Positions 25,424-35,489 of a stretch of 64,000 nucleotides of DNA are shown here, in pieces (the stretch's first letter is position 1; the number at the start of each line of letters is the position of its first letter). The DNA is taken from assembly GCF_041355105.1 (NCBI RefSeq), contig NZ_JBFUPK010000003.1:152245-216244 (forward strand), in the 5' to 3' direction. The DNA is from Terriglobus sp. RCC_193. Its GTDB lineage: Bacteria; Acidobacteriota; Terriglobia; Terriglobales; Acidobacteriaceae. A model generated the notes under the pieces. The model made no database searches. It had not been told where the DNA came from and worked only from the letters and a program-made list of their open reading frames with translations. The position numbers and the translations under genes were made by a program.

Positions 25424-26413
25424 ATGATGCAACGACTGTTTGCTGCCGCCACTCTTCTATGTGCCTTTGCGTGCGCAATGCCATCCCGCGCAGATGTGGC
25501 ATTGCTCATGGAACAGCCCTATGGCGAGTTCGGCAAATACAATCCAACAGGCCATGCTGCAGTCTTTCTCAGCGACATCTGCGCCGAGACGCCGACACAA
25601 CTACGCCGCTGCCGTCCCGGCGAATACGGCTCGGTCATCAGCCGCTATCACAAGATCCATCACCAGGATTGGATCGCCATGCCGCTGGTTCCCTATCTCT
25701 ACGGCGTGGAACGCCCCTCGCAGATTCCCGCCTCCGTCACGAAGGATCAGGTGAAGCAACTGCGCGAAGCCTATTGGCACGACCATCTGCAGCAGATTGC
25801 CCCGCCGAATAAAAATGGCGACGCCCCCAAAGGCGAATGGCCGCAGCTTGTAGGTTCATTATTTGACCGCACCATCTTCGGGTTCTCCGTGCATTCCACA
25901 CAGGAGCAGGATGATCGCTTCATCGCCATCTTTAACGACCGCCGCAACGTGGGTCACTTCAACCTGTTCTTCCACAACTGCGCAGACTTCTCCCGCACAG
26001 TGCTGAACATGTATTACCCCGGCGCGATTCATCGCAACATCTTTGCCGACCTTGGCTTGACCACGCCCAAGGCTGCTGCAAATTCCCTGGTGAAATATGG
26101 GGAAAAACACCCGGAACTGCACCCGACCACCTTTGAAATGCACCAGGTTCCGGGTGAAATGCCGCGCAGTGGCAACATTGATGGCGTGTCAGAATCGCTG
26201 GTGAAGAGCAAGAAATACCTGATTCCGCTGGCCATTCTGCAACCCATTGCAACGGGCGCCGTTGCAGTGGATTTCCTCACCCGCGGTCGTGCCAAACTTC
26301 CACGCACCGCCACGGCCTTTGCCGTCCGCGACTGGAAGGTGAAAGCTCCCCCGCCGCAGCCGCAAACGACCGCTCATCCTGACGAGGCAGGCTCCCCTAC
26401 GCTGGGAAGCTGA
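25424..26413 (+). CDS. Secreted protein, probable NlpC/P60-like or DUF4105-like cysteine enzyme
   Basis: The 329-residue protein has a signal peptide (MMQRLFAAATLLCAFACAMP) and a conserved-looking core. The His in YNPTGHAAVFLSDICAETP lies upstream of FFHNCADFSRTVLNMYYP. The order His then Asn-Cys is typical of circularly permuted papain-like or DUF4105-like enzymes, which would make Cys in HNC the nucleophile. A C-terminal hydrophobic stretch (YLIPLAILQPIATGAVAVDF) is a possible membrane anchor. The function is unknown; a hydrolase or acyltransferase acting outside the cytoplasm is the inference. It follows the GH92 gene by 68 bases. Confidence 0.6.
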   Translation: MMQRLFAAATLLCAFACAMPSRADVALLMEQPYGEFGKYNPTGHAAVFLSDICAETPTQLRRCRPGEYGSVISRYHKIHHQDWIAMPLVPYLYGVERPSQIPASVTKDQVKQLREAYWHDHLQQIAPPNKNGDAPKGEWPQLVGSLFDRTIFGFSVHSTQEQDDRFIAIFNDRRNVGHFNLFFHNCADFSRTVLNMYYPGAIHRNIFADLGLTTPKAAANSLVKYGEKHPELHPTTFEMHQVPGEMPRSGNIDGVSESLVKSKKYLIPLAILQPIATGAVAVDFLTRGRAKLPRTATAFAVRDWKVKAPPPQPQTTAHPDEAGSPTLGS

Positions 26414-26486
26414 TTCTTTCCCCGCGCAGAGGATTTCCCGGCGATATTCGGCCTCAGAGCCGGATCACGGCTTTAAAATCAAAGCT

Positions 26487-26873
26487 ATGAGCTATCCGGC
26501 AAACTACCGCTACACCAAGGAACACGAGTGGATTGAGGTCAACGGCAACGAAGCCACCGTGGGCATCACCGAACACGCGCAAAGCCTGCTTGGCGACATT
26601 GTTTTCGTCGATCTGCCAAAGACAGGCACGCAGCTGGCCCATAAGGCATCTTTCGGTTCGGTAGAAAGCGTGAAGGCGGTCAGCGACGTGTATGCCCCCG
26701 TCTCAGGCACCGTGACCGCGGCGAACGAAGAGCTTGCCAACGCACCGGAAAAGATCAACGAAGACGCGAACAATACCTGGCTCATCAAGCTCACGCTGAA
26801 GGACGCATCCGAGTTGGATGGTCTGCTGGACGCCGCCGCATACGAAGCTTTCGTAGCGGAAGAAACGCACTAA
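26487..26873 (+). CDS. gcvH: Glycine cleavage system H protein
   Basis: GcvH is the lipoyl carrier that shuttles the aminomethyl group between the P, T and L proteins. The 128-residue protein shows YRYTKEHEWIEVNGNEATVG, the hybrid-motif region LLGDIVFVDLPKTG and the lipoylation motif FGSVESVKAV with Lys63, which matches the usual position 64. It ends with the expected helix. It opens the gcvH-gcvPA-gcvPB cluster. No glycine riboswitch can be drawn in the 73-base leader. Confidence 0.96.
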   Translation: MSYPANYRYTKEHEWIEVNGNEATVGITEHAQSLLGDIVFVDLPKTGTQLAHKASFGSVESVKAVSDVYAPVSGTVTAANEELANAPEKINEDANNTWLIKLTLKDASELDGLLDAAAYEAFVAEETH

Positions 26874-26972
26874 ACGAGTTTCTGTTCGAAAGGGGCCGCC
26901 GCTCCGCAGCAGCGGCCCGCGAACCTTCTGCTCATCGCCCTCCGCACCCACACCAGACGAGGCAACATTCCC

Positions 26973-28304
<1,332 letters not shown>

Positions 28305-28367
28305 CGTCTCGCTGCATACCAAACGTCAACCACGAGCAGGGTGCTTGCGTGAAAGACGTTTTGAAGG

Positions 28368-28421
28368 GGACGGGCTTCAGCCCGTCCATCAAATGGCTAG
28401 AATCGACGCGGCTTTAGCCGC
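28368..28421. repeat. Double hairpin repeat upstream of gene at 28438
   Basis: GGACGGGCT-TC-AGCCCGTCC (28368-28387) is followed by GCGGCT-TT-AGCCGC (28408-28421). The first element, with its TTTTGAAGG lead-in, recurs exactly at 53994-54013. Degenerate versions are near 13185-13235. Confidence 0.8.
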
Positions 28422-28437
28422 TGAGGGACAGAGTTCA

Positions 28438-28785
28438 ATGGATCTGAACAGCCTGCAAGGCGAAGAGCTGTACGCAGTGGAATTCGTAGAAAAGCACCTG
28501 CAACTTCGCTTTGCGGACGACGCATTGCTGACCCTCTACATCTGGCCTGAAGTCGCGGACGCTGACGGCATCTCCGTGGGCCACGGGCAGGCAGGTTATC
28601 GCGATGCGCTCTGTTCCCTCATCGGAGAGACCGTGAGTGAAGCGCAGTTTCACGACGACACTGCGCTCACTGTCGAGTTTGAAAATGGCACCCTGCTCGC
28701 GCTGAGCCTGCGGGATGAGGATCGGGACGACGCCACAGATGCAGGCTCTTTCCGCAATATTCATGGCGAGGTTTTCGACTTCTAG
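28438..28785 (+). CDS. Protein of unknown function within the gcv cluster
   Basis: The 115-residue acidic protein is made of alternating strands (LYAVEFVEKHLQLRF, LLTLYIWPEVADADG, ALTVEFENGTLLALSL) with short helices between. It has no signal peptide or membrane span, so it is cytoplasmic. No family motif is recognised. ATG at 28438 is chosen because the preceding sequence back to 28345 is repeat hairpins. It ends eight bases before the OsmC-like gene. Its conservation in this position in other genomes would test for a link to glycine metabolism. Confidence 0.6.
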   Translation: MDLNSLQGEELYAVEFVEKHLQLRFADDALLTLYIWPEVADADGISVGHGQAGYRDALCSLIGETVSEAQFHDDTALTVEFENGTLLALSLRDEDRDDATDAGSFRNIHGEVFDF

Positions 28786-28793
28786 GGCGCTCT

Positions 28794-29285
28794 ATGAAGA
28801 ACGAACATCACTACAACACGAGCATCGTCTGGACGGGCAATCGCGGCACCGGCACTTCGTCGTATCGCGACTATGCGCGCTCCTATGACCTGAGCGCGCC
28901 GGGCAAGCCTCTCATCGCAGGTTCATCCGATGCGACCTTCCGTGGGGAAGCCAGTAAGTGGAATCCCGAGGATATGTTGCTCGCCTCGTTGTCCTCATGC
29001 CACATGCTCAGCTATCTGCATCTGTGTGCAGACGCCGGCATCTCTGTCATCGCCTACAGCGACAACGCCGAAGGCACCATGCAGTTGACCCCGGACGGCT
29101 CAGGCCATTTCACCTCTGTCACGCTGCATCCGCAGGTAACCATCGCCGCAGGACACGACCTTATCAAGGCAGATGCGCTGCATCATCGCGCGCATGAACT
29201 TTGCTTCATCGCCAATTCCGTTAACTTTCCCGTTGCGTGTGAAGCAACAACCACACACGCCGCAAACGATTCGAGGGACATCTGA
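28794..29285 (+). CDS. OsmC-family peroxiredoxin-like protein
   Basis: OsmC/Ohr proteins reduce organic hydroperoxides using two cysteines. The 163-residue protein has the family layout. SIVWTGNRGTGTSSYRDY opens it, followed by GSSDATFRGEASKWNPEDMLLASLSSCHMLSYLHLCAD, which supplies the first cysteine and a second nearby Cys. The late HELCFIANSVNFPV holds the C-terminal Cys region. Spacing suggests the YhfA/OsmC-like rather than strict Ohr branch. The stop TGA overlaps the gcvPB ATG (TGATG), so translation of the two is coupled. Why an antioxidant gene sits between the two P-protein genes is not known. Confidence 0.88.
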   Translation: MKNEHHYNTSIVWTGNRGTGTSSYRDYARSYDLSAPGKPLIAGSSDATFRGEASKWNPEDMLLASLSSCHMLSYLHLCADAGISVIAYSDNAEGTMQLTPDGSGHFTSVTLHPQVTIAAGHDLIKADALHHRAHELCFIANSVNFPVACEATTTHAANDSRDI

Positions 29286-30829
29286 TGGCAGACACACCTT
29301 TTGTTGGAACGCCGCGCAAGGCCACCACGCACGTCAACCAGAACGAAGGCCTCGTCTTCGAGAAGAGCTCACCCGGCAAGAAGGCCTACCGGCTGGACCA
29401 GCTTGATGTACCGGCGATCGACGCAGCTTCCCTGCTCGGCGACGCCGTGCGCACAGACAACCTGGGCCTGATGCCGGAGCTGAGCGAAATCGAAATCGTT
29501 CGCCACTTCACGCGCCTGTCCACATGGAACTACGCCATTGACCTTGGCATGTTCCCGCTTGGCTCCTGCACCATGAAGTACAACGGCCGCGTGAACGAAG
29601 CCGTCGCACGCCTGGAAGGCATCGCGGAAGCGCACCCCTACCAGCCGGAATCGCTCTCGCAAGGCACGCTGGGCATCATGAAGCAGTTGCAGGACTGCCT
29701 CCTTGAAATCACCGGCATGGATGCCATCACGCTGCAGCCCGCAGCCGGCGCGCACGGTGAATTCACCGGCATCCTGATGATCCGCGCCTATCACGAGAGC
29801 AAGGGCAACGCCCGTAAGAAAGTGCTGATCCCCGACTCCGCGCACGGCACCAACCCTGCCACTGCTGCCGTCGTTGGTTACCAGATTCAGAACCTAAAGT
29901 CGAACGCCGATGGCGGCGTTGACCTCGAAGAACTCCGCCGCGCCGTCGATGAAGACACCGCCGCGCTCATGCTCACCAACCCCTCCACCATCGGCGTCTT
30001 CGAATCGCAGATCAAGGAAATCGCGGACATCCTGCACGCCAAGGGCGCGCTGCTGTACATGGATGGCGCGAACATGAACGCGCTCGTCGGCAAGACACGC
30101 CCCGGCGACTTCGATGTGGACGTGATGCACCTGAACCTGCACAAGACCTTCTCCACCCCGCACGGTGGTGGTGGCCCAGGCAGCGGCCCCGTTGCATGCA
30201 AGGCCATCCTTGAGCCCTTCCTGCCCGCGCCCATCGTCGTCGAGAAGGCAGATGGCACGCTCACATTCGAATACAACCGCCCGCATACCGTGGGCCGCGT
30301 CCGCATGTTCTACGGCAACTTCGGCATGTTCGTCCGCGCACTCGCTTACACACTGGCCAACGGCCCGGACGGCCTGCGCCTCACCACCGAAGACGCTGTG
30401 CTCAACGCGAACTATATCCGCGCCAAGCTCGAAGGTGTCTTCGACCTGCCCTACAAGACGAAGTCAATGCACGAGGTCGTCTTCAGCGACAAGCTACAGG
30501 CAAAGAACGGCGTCAAGACCGGCGACATGGGCAAGCGCCTCATCGACTATGGCTTCCACGCCTACACTGTCAGCTTCCCGCTGATCGTAAGCGGCGCCAT
30601 GATGATCGAGCCCACAGAGAGCGAATCGCGCGAGGAACTCGACCTGCTCATCGACGCCCTGCAGCAGATCGCCCGCGAAGCCGCGGAAAACCCGGAGCTG
30701 GTAAAGACCGCACCGCACACCACGCGCATCCGCCGCCTCGACGAAACCGCCGCCGCCCGCAAACCCATCCTGCGCTGGCAGGGCCCACCCGAAGAAGTGG
30801 AGGCAGACACCGCCGCCAAGGAGTGGTAA
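29285..30829 (+). CDS. gcvPB: Glycine dehydrogenase (decarboxylating) subunit 2
   Basis: This is the PLP-bearing half of the split P protein. The 514-residue protein contains ITLQPAAGAHGEFTGILMI and LIPDSAHGTNPATAAVVGYQ. The cofactor site HLNLHKTFSTPHGGGGPGSG has Lys287, which binds PLP. Further marks are NRPHTVGRVRMFYGNFGMFV and SFPLIVSGAMMIEPTESES. It forms an alpha2beta2 enzyme with GcvPA. The start overlaps the preceding stop by one base. Its length is typical of this subunit. Confidence 0.97.
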   Translation: MADTPFVGTPRKATTHVNQNEGLVFEKSSPGKKAYRLDQLDVPAIDAASLLGDAVRTDNLGLMPELSEIEIVRHFTRLSTWNYAIDLGMFPLGSCTMKYNGRVNEAVARLEGIAEAHPYQPESLSQGTLGIMKQLQDCLLEITGMDAITLQPAAGAHGEFTGILMIRAYHESKGNARKKVLIPDSAHGTNPATAAVVGYQIQNLKSNADGGVDLEELRRAVDEDTAALMLTNPSTIGVFESQIKEIADILHAKGALLYMDGANMNALVGKTRPGDFDVDVMHLNLHKTFSTPHGGGGPGSGPVACKAILEPFLPAPIVVEKADGTLTFEYNRPHTVGRVRMFYGNFGMFVRALAYTLANGPDGLRLTTEDAVLNANYIRAKLEGVFDLPYKTKSMHEVVFSDKLQAKNGVKTGDMGKRLIDYGFHAYTVSFPLIVSGAMMIEPTESESREELDLLIDALQQIAREAAENPELVKTAPHTTRIRRLDETAAARKPILRWQGPPEEVEADTAAKEW

Positions 30830-30840
30830 CCCAAACCACA

Positions 30841-31230
30841 ATGGATGTGGCCGCGCTCAACACACTGTCAAAACGAGTTCTGGATGCGGCCTTTGCCGTG
30901 CATACAGAACTTGGCCCCGGCTTACTTGAGAGTGCTTATGAGGCATGCCTGGCCAGCGAGTTTACGCATCGTGGCCTTCCATTTCAGCAACAACTCCCGA
31001 TGCCTCTTGTCTACAACGGCCAGAAGCTCGCGGATGTAGGCTATCGGCTGGACTTTCTTGTATCCGGCCATCTGATATTGGAAATAAAGGCTGTGGAAGC
31101 AATTGCCGCTGTGCACCATGCCCAACTGCTGAGCTACTTGAGACTTTCAGATAAGCATCTCGGTCTGCTTGTTAACTTCAATGTTGCCAGTCTTCGCGAT
31201 GGCATCCATCGAAAGGTCAATAAGCTTTAA
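30841..31230 (+). CDS. GxxExxY family protein
   Basis: The 129-residue protein begins with a helix and then the family signature VHTELGPGLLESAYEACL, the GxxExxY motif. It continues with VGYRLDFLVSGHLILEIKAV, whose Asp and Glu-x-Lys match a PD-(D/E)XK-like nuclease core, and LGLLVNFNVASLRDGIHRKV. The family is widespread in scattered, often repeat-rich contexts. Its function is not established; a nuclease fold is the usual reading. ATG at 30841 is chosen. GTG at 30823 overlaps the gcvPB stop and is possible. A large hairpin follows. Confidence 0.88.
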   Translation: MDVAALNTLSKRVLDAAFAVHTELGPGLLESAYEACLASEFTHRGLPFQQQLPMPLVYNGQKLADVGYRLDFLVSGHLILEIKAVEAIAAVHHAQLLSYLRLSDKHLGLLVNFNVASLRDGIHRKVNKL

Positions 31231-31313
31231 GAGCGTCCGCAAAGTTCGCAATGGTCACACGAAGTACGCAAAAGAAACTTTGCGGTAACTTAGCGAACTT
31301 TGCGGACGCTCTT
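31229..31313. repeat. Long inverted repeat after the GxxExxY gene
   Basis: Perfect 21-base arms (31229-31249 with 31293-31313) containing AGCGTCCGCAAAGTTCGC flank a 43-base loop. The loop itself repeats ACTTTGCGG. A short CTTTCAT follows the second arm. It may end transcription of the gcv cluster, but the loop is much longer than in normal terminators. Confidence 0.8.
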
Positions 31314-31335
31314 TCATACCTGAAGGGAGCCACCC

Positions 31336-31617
31336 ATGTCCGCCTTCTGGGACCACAAAGACGAACTCGAAAAATACGAATTCATGATGGGCGTCGAGCG
31401 TGGCCGCCTGGCAGTTGCCATGGACGTGCTGACAGACGCGCTCGCCCTCGTAGGCCAGCACGGCGTCTACTGCACCTCCAACCGCAACCCGACTGTTCCC
31501 GCGCTCGACATTCAGGCCGTCATGCGCGGTATCAACGACGCCAAGGAACTCATCGGCTCTTCCATGGAAGAGATCCGCAAAAAGAAAGAAGCAGCGGGTA
31601 CGACACCATCGCAGTAG
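31336..31617 (+). CDS. Small soluble protein, unknown
   Basis: The 93-residue mostly helical protein starts MSAFWDHKDELEKYEFMMGV. It has a hydrophobic helix (LAVAMDVLTDALALVGQHG) and a charged C-terminal helix (DAKELIGSSMEEIRKKKEAA). GGGAGCC upstream of the ATG gives a ribosome site. No domain or catalytic motif is recognised. It precedes tRNA-Arg by 15 bases and follows the long inverted repeat. Confidence 0.6.
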   Translation: MSAFWDHKDELEKYEFMMGVERGRLAVAMDVLTDALALVGQHGVYCTSNRNPTVPALDIQAVMRGINDAKELIGSSMEEIRKKKEAAGTTPSQ

Positions 31618-31632
31618 TACACTAACACTCGA

Positions 31633-31709
31633 GCACCCGTAGCTCAGCTGGATAGAGCGGCAGCCTCCGAAGCTGTAGGTCAGAAGTTCGAATCTTCTCG
31701 GGTGCACCA
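31633..31709 (+). tRNA. trnR: tRNA-Arg (anticodon CCG)
   Basis: The acceptor stem GCACCCG/CGGGTGC, D arm GCTCAGCTGGATAGAGC and anticodon loop CTCCGAA (anticodon CCG) are present. The T arm is AGAAGTTCGAATCTTCT and the CCA end is encoded. It decodes CGG. Confidence 0.96.
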
Positions 31710-31726
31710 TATTCGCAACGACGAAG

Positions 31727-31755
31727 AACCCCGGCAACCGCCGGGGTTTTCTCTT
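31727..31755 (+). terminator. Rho-independent terminator after tRNA-Arg
   Basis: A 9-bp stem AACCCCGGC/GCCGGGGTT with an AACC loop is followed by TTCTCTT. Confidence 0.92.
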
Positions 31756-31780
31756 GCGTAGAAATCGACAAAGACATCAA

Positions 31781-31813
31781 CAAAAGAAAAGCCCCGAACG
31801 AATCCGGGGCTTT
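31781..31813 (-). terminator. Terminator of the TonB-receptor gene (minus strand)
   Basis: A 9-bp stem (31788-31796 with 31805-31813) is followed on the minus strand by TCTTTTG. It lies 20 bases beyond the receptor stop. Confidence 0.88.
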
Positions 31814-31833
31814 CTGTTGTTGATGCAGTTCGC

Positions 31834-34800
31834 TTAGAAGTACAGGCGCCCCAGCAGTTGCAGCTGACGCGGACCATAGATCGTGCTGGAGGTCGACGTC
31901 GGTGTGTAGAACTGCGAGTACGGTGTGAAGCAGCCGCCCGTGTACAGGCTGGTCGGGCAGGTTGCGCTGCCATTCACAGGAGCCGCATAGGAGTACGCGC
32001 TGGTGTTCACAGCGAGGACGTTGCGATGGTTTGCAATGTTGAATGCTTCCGCCGCAAGCTCCAGACGCATACCCTCACGCCAGATCGGGAACACGCGAGA
32101 CAGACGCATATCGGTGTTGTGCACTCCCGGACCGGAGAAACCGTTACGGCGTGCAATCACATCAGGCACGCGATAGCCCGTACCGGAGGTGACCATCGCG
32201 CCGCTGATACCACCATCGCCTGCAAGCTGCGAGGTGATGGAGCCGTTGATGAAGCCGGTCACCGGGAAGCCGCTCTGCGCCGTCACGCTTCCGGAGATCT
32301 GCCATCCATTTGCCGCATATGCCGCAAACTTGTTGGCAATGGGGAAGCTGGTCTGGTACAGCAGAGTGCCTACAAAGCGACCGCGCTGGTCGATGTCAGA
32401 GCGCGAGTACTCTGCGCCACGCCCCTGACGGTGGCCCTGTGCAAACGGAATGATGGGAGCATTCGTACCGTTGAACGTACCGTTCGGTGCGCCCGCCTGG
32501 CCCGCATCCATCGTGCGCGCCCAGGTGTAGTTCGCCAATACCTCAAGTCCGTGCGAGAAGGGCTTGCGCACCGAGAACACACCGGAGTGGTACCAGCTGT
32601 TTACATCGGAGAAGCCAGTCAGCACCGAGGTCGTGCTCGAGTACAGACGACGCGTGTAGTACGGGAAGCTGAACGTGCTGGTCTGACCGTTAGACCGCGT
32701 CAGCGAGTAGGTACGGTTCACAGCCGATGTCGGATCGACGTTCGTATCCACATACACCGGCAGACGCATACCACGGGTTCCCACGTAACCAATGGTCAGC
32801 GTGGCACGCCCCGGCAATTGCTGCTCCACGGTCAGATCAAAGGAGTGGGTATAGGGGTTCAGGAAGCTGGCACTCGCACCGCGAACACCGATTGCCGACG
32901 ACGGCAGTCCCGGGTTCACAGGCGTGATCGAAGTACCTGTCACCTGATTCACGGGTGCCGGTCCGGGCGGCAGGAACGCGGGGATACCACCCTGCGGAGC
33001 ATAGGAGGCATAAGCCCCTGCTGCGGGCTGCTGCAGGGCCATGTTTGGCTGTCCAGTCGGTGTACCGGGAGCCGGGCCACCGTAAGCTGCCACCGTAACC
33101 GTTGGCGTGGAGAACTGCTGCTGATAAACACCGTTCTCACGACGCAGCGTGTACCACAGCGAGTTCGAGGTCAGGCCGTAGAAGATGCCGTATCCACCGC
33201 GAACCACGGTCCCAGCCTGCGGGTTCCAGGAGAAGCCAAAACGCGGAGCAACCATGTGGGTGTCGGTGTTGATGGTCTGTGTTGCGGCCAATGCTACCGG
33301 ATTCGCCGTGTTGGGGCGATCAGGCTGCGGCACCAGCTGCAGATCGTAACGCACACCCAGCGACAGAAGCAGCTTCGACGTAATCTTCCAGTCATCCTGC
33401 GCAAAGAAGTCGATGTTCTTGTTCCAGAAGTCGTCTGCACCGATACCGGTGATGGGATCAGCGGTCTGCGAGAACGAGTTGTAGTGGCGACCGCCGTTCA
33501 CCTGGTAAACGTCCTGGATCCAGCTCGCGAAGTTGTACTCGGCGGTCGCATTGGCGTAGTTGAACTGGCCATTACCGCCAAACAGGTTTGCAATCTGTTC
33601 GTGGATCAGGTTCACATCCGCGCCGACCTTGGCAGTATGTTTGCCCATGGTCTTGGAGAAGATGTCCGTAATCTGCCAGCGGTGCTCATCCGGGAACGCA
33701 CCACGCGGCAGCGCCGAAGTTTCGCCATAAGAGTACAGGTTGGTCAGGTTGTTGGCCGGGCCACCCGTGTTTGTCCCTGCTGTTTCCAGATCGCGCGACC
33801 ACTGGAAGTGCACCACGTTTGCCGTATTGGCATTGATGGCGGTTTCAGCATTCGCAAACAGGAAGCGCTCGTGGAAATTGATCGCGCCATTCTGTGTGAC
33901 GGAACCGTTCGTAACCGTCGGAGACGAGTTATAACCATTCGGCTGCTTCAGGTTCTCAAACAGGAACGATGCCGAAAGATGCGTCTTCGACGAAAGCTGG
34001 TAGTCCAGGCGCGGCAGGTAGATATCCTGCGTCGTGTTACGCCCGAATGTACCCAACAGCTTCGTATTGGCGAACGTCACTGACTGCTGGCACTGCGACA
34101 GGGTGATACCCGGAATCGTCGACGGATAGATGCTGTTTCCGCGCGTCAGATAGTTCGAGGTACGTCCATCGCAAAGGGCCGTCAGGTCACCGATACTCTG
34201 CGTCGCCGTGTTGTACGTCGACAGATAGGTGATGGGATTGACACGGCGATAGCCGTCATACACGGCATGGAAGAACAGCTTGTCCTTGATGATCGGACCA
34301 CCGACGGAAACGCCAAACTGATGCTGCACCTTTACCGGCTGGGTATAGAGCTTGCTGAATTTGCTTACTGCATCCAGCGCGTTATAACCCGGTGTGCGGT
34401 AGTACTCGTACACATCACCGTGGAAGCTGTTGGTACCGCTCTTGGTGATGGCGTTGATGACGCCGCCGGCAGCTTGGCCGAATTCCGCCGAATAACCGGA
34501 AGAGGCAGCCTGAAATTCCTTGATCGCGTCGATCGGGAAGACATAGGGAGCGCCAATCGCACGGCCACGTGCTTCCGAGAAGAATGCCTGGTTATTGTTG
34601 GCGCCATCCACCAGGTTGCTGTTGTACAGACCGGAGATACCGCGGAAGCTCAGGAGGCCAGTATTACCGTCAGGAGCAACGTTCGGCGTCAGCAACACGA
34701 AGTTATCAAAGCGACGCCCGTTCACCGGAAGATTGGCAACCATCTGCTCTGAAACCGTCTGCGAAATGTCTACCTTGTCCGCGTCCAGCAACGTCTGCTC

Positions 34801-35181
34801 TGTGGTCACGGTCACGTCCGTGGAGACCGAAGCAGCGGGCAACGTCGCGTCAATGGTGTTGGTATTACCCACCACTACGGCGACATTCTTCTGATCCAGC
34901 TTGCCAAAACCAGAAGCGGTAATGATCACCTCGTACTGGCCGGGCTGCAGGAAGGTAGCAAGGTAGCGTCCTTCGCTGTCAGTGGCAAGATCGCGCTTCG
35001 CACCGGTACCGGTATTAATCACCGTTACGGTTGCACCCGGCACAACAGCTCCGGCACCATCGCGCACAATTCCTGAGATGTTACCCAGCGCGGCGGTCTG
35101 CGCAAATGCGGTTGCAGCGCTGAGGCTACAGGCGAGTACCGCCGTAGCCCAAAGCTTCGTTGTTCCCATGTTGTTCTTCAA
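31834..35181 (-). CDS. TonB-dependent receptor, Oar-like, with N-terminal carboxypeptidase-regulatory-like domain
   Basis: This is a large (1115 residues) outer-membrane receptor of the acidobacterial Oar type. After a signal peptide (LWATAVLACSLSAATAFAQ) there is a carboxypeptidase-regulatory-like beta sandwich (GNISGIVRDGAGAVVPGATV to about residue 110). A plug domain follows (VNGRRFDNFVLLTPNVAPDG, KEFQAASSGYSAEFGQAAGG), then a 22-strand barrel to a terminal strand LLGRLYF. Such proteins import large substrates, often polysaccharide fragments, with TonB energy; the ligand is unknown. TTG at 35181 is the likely start because AGGAG lies seven bases upstream. ATG at 35169 is an alternative. 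Confidence 0.92.
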   Translation of the reverse strand: MKNNMGTTKLWATAVLACSLSAATAFAQTAALGNISGIVRDGAGAVVPGATVTVINTGTGAKRDLATDSEGRYLATFLQPGQYEVIITASGFGKLDQKNVAVVVGNTNTIDATLPAASVSTDVTVTTEQTLLDADKVDISQTVSEQMVANLPVNGRRFDNFVLLTPNVAPDGNTGLLSFRGISGLYNSNLVDGANNNQAFFSEARGRAIGAPYVFPIDAIKEFQAASSGYSAEFGQAAGGVINAITKSGTNSFHGDVYEYYRTPGYNALDAVSKFSKLYTQPVKVQHQFGVSVGGPIIKDKLFFHAVYDGYRRVNPITYLSTYNTATQSIGDLTALCDGRTSNYLTRGNSIYPSTIPGITLSQCQQSVTFANTKLLGTFGRNTTQDIYLPRLDYQLSSKTHLSASFLFENLKQPNGYNSSPTVTNGSVTQNGAINFHERFLFANAETAINANTANVVHFQWSRDLETAGTNTGGPANNLTNLYSYGETSALPRGAFPDEHRWQITDIFSKTMGKHTAKVGADVNLIHEQIANLFGGNGQFNYANATAEYNFASWIQDVYQVNGGRHYNSFSQTADPITGIGADDFWNKNIDFFAQDDWKITSKLLLSLGVRYDLQLVPQPDRPNTANPVALAATQTINTDTHMVAPRFGFSWNPQAGTVVRGGYGIFYGLTSNSLWYTLRRENGVYQQQFSTPTVTVAAYGGPAPGTPTGQPNMALQQPAAGAYASYAPQGGIPAFLPPGPAPVNQVTGTSITPVNPGLPSSAIGVRGASASFLNPYTHSFDLTVEQQLPGRATLTIGYVGTRGMRLPVYVDTNVDPTSAVNRTYSLTRSNGQTSTFSFPYYTRRLYSSTTSVLTGFSDVNSWYHSGVFSVRKPFSHGLEVLANYTWARTMDAGQAGAPNGTFNGTNAPIIPFAQGHRQGRGAEYSRSDIDQRGRFVGTLLYQTSFPIANKFAAYAANGWQISGSVTAQSGFPVTGFINGSITSQLAGDGGISGAMVTSGTGYRVPDVIARRNGFSGPGVHNTDMRLSRVFPIWREGMRLELAAEAFNIANHRNVLAVNTSAYSYAAPVNGSATCPTSLYTGGCFTPYSQFYTPTSTSSTIYGPRQLQLLGRLYF

Positions 35182-35489
35182 CTGGTGGCTCCTGAAAACT
35201 TCATGCAGATTTCCGCGGCATTAGAGGGTGGCCGCGGGTTCAAAAAACTTCGCCGTAACATCGGCGTTTTTCGCGCTTCGATCGAAGTATCTGTTTCCGT
35301 TCAATTAAGTCGAAAACGCAAATTAGAGTGATATTTCTACGGTCGGGCAGGTCTGCACCCTATGTCAAGCAAGAAAAATGAAAAGAAAGTAAACGGACGC
35401 AGGTTGTCGCAGGAAAACCCGTACATCTATGGCAGAATGTACGAATTTCCTGAAAATCATAGACTTGCGGGCAGTTTCAATCGCGTCGA
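35182..35489. other. AT-richer regulatory region upstream of the TonB receptor
   Basis: About 300 bases, clearly richer in A and T than the surroundings, lie between the receptor and the DUF2237 gene. A 12-base perfect palindrome CTTCGATCGAAG is at 35276-35287. A stretch TTCAATTAAGTCGAAAACGC lies nearby. Promoter and operator elements for the receptor probably lie here; no gene or RNA is visible. Confidence 0.5.

Noticed and set aside
26414-26486. Glycine riboswitch before gcvH
   Set aside because: The leader is only about 70 bases and contains no paired glycine-aptamer core.
31858-34083. 741-codon open frame on the plus strand
   Set aside because: It runs antisense to the TonB receptor, has an Arg/His-rich composition and no domain; a GC-rich shadow frame.
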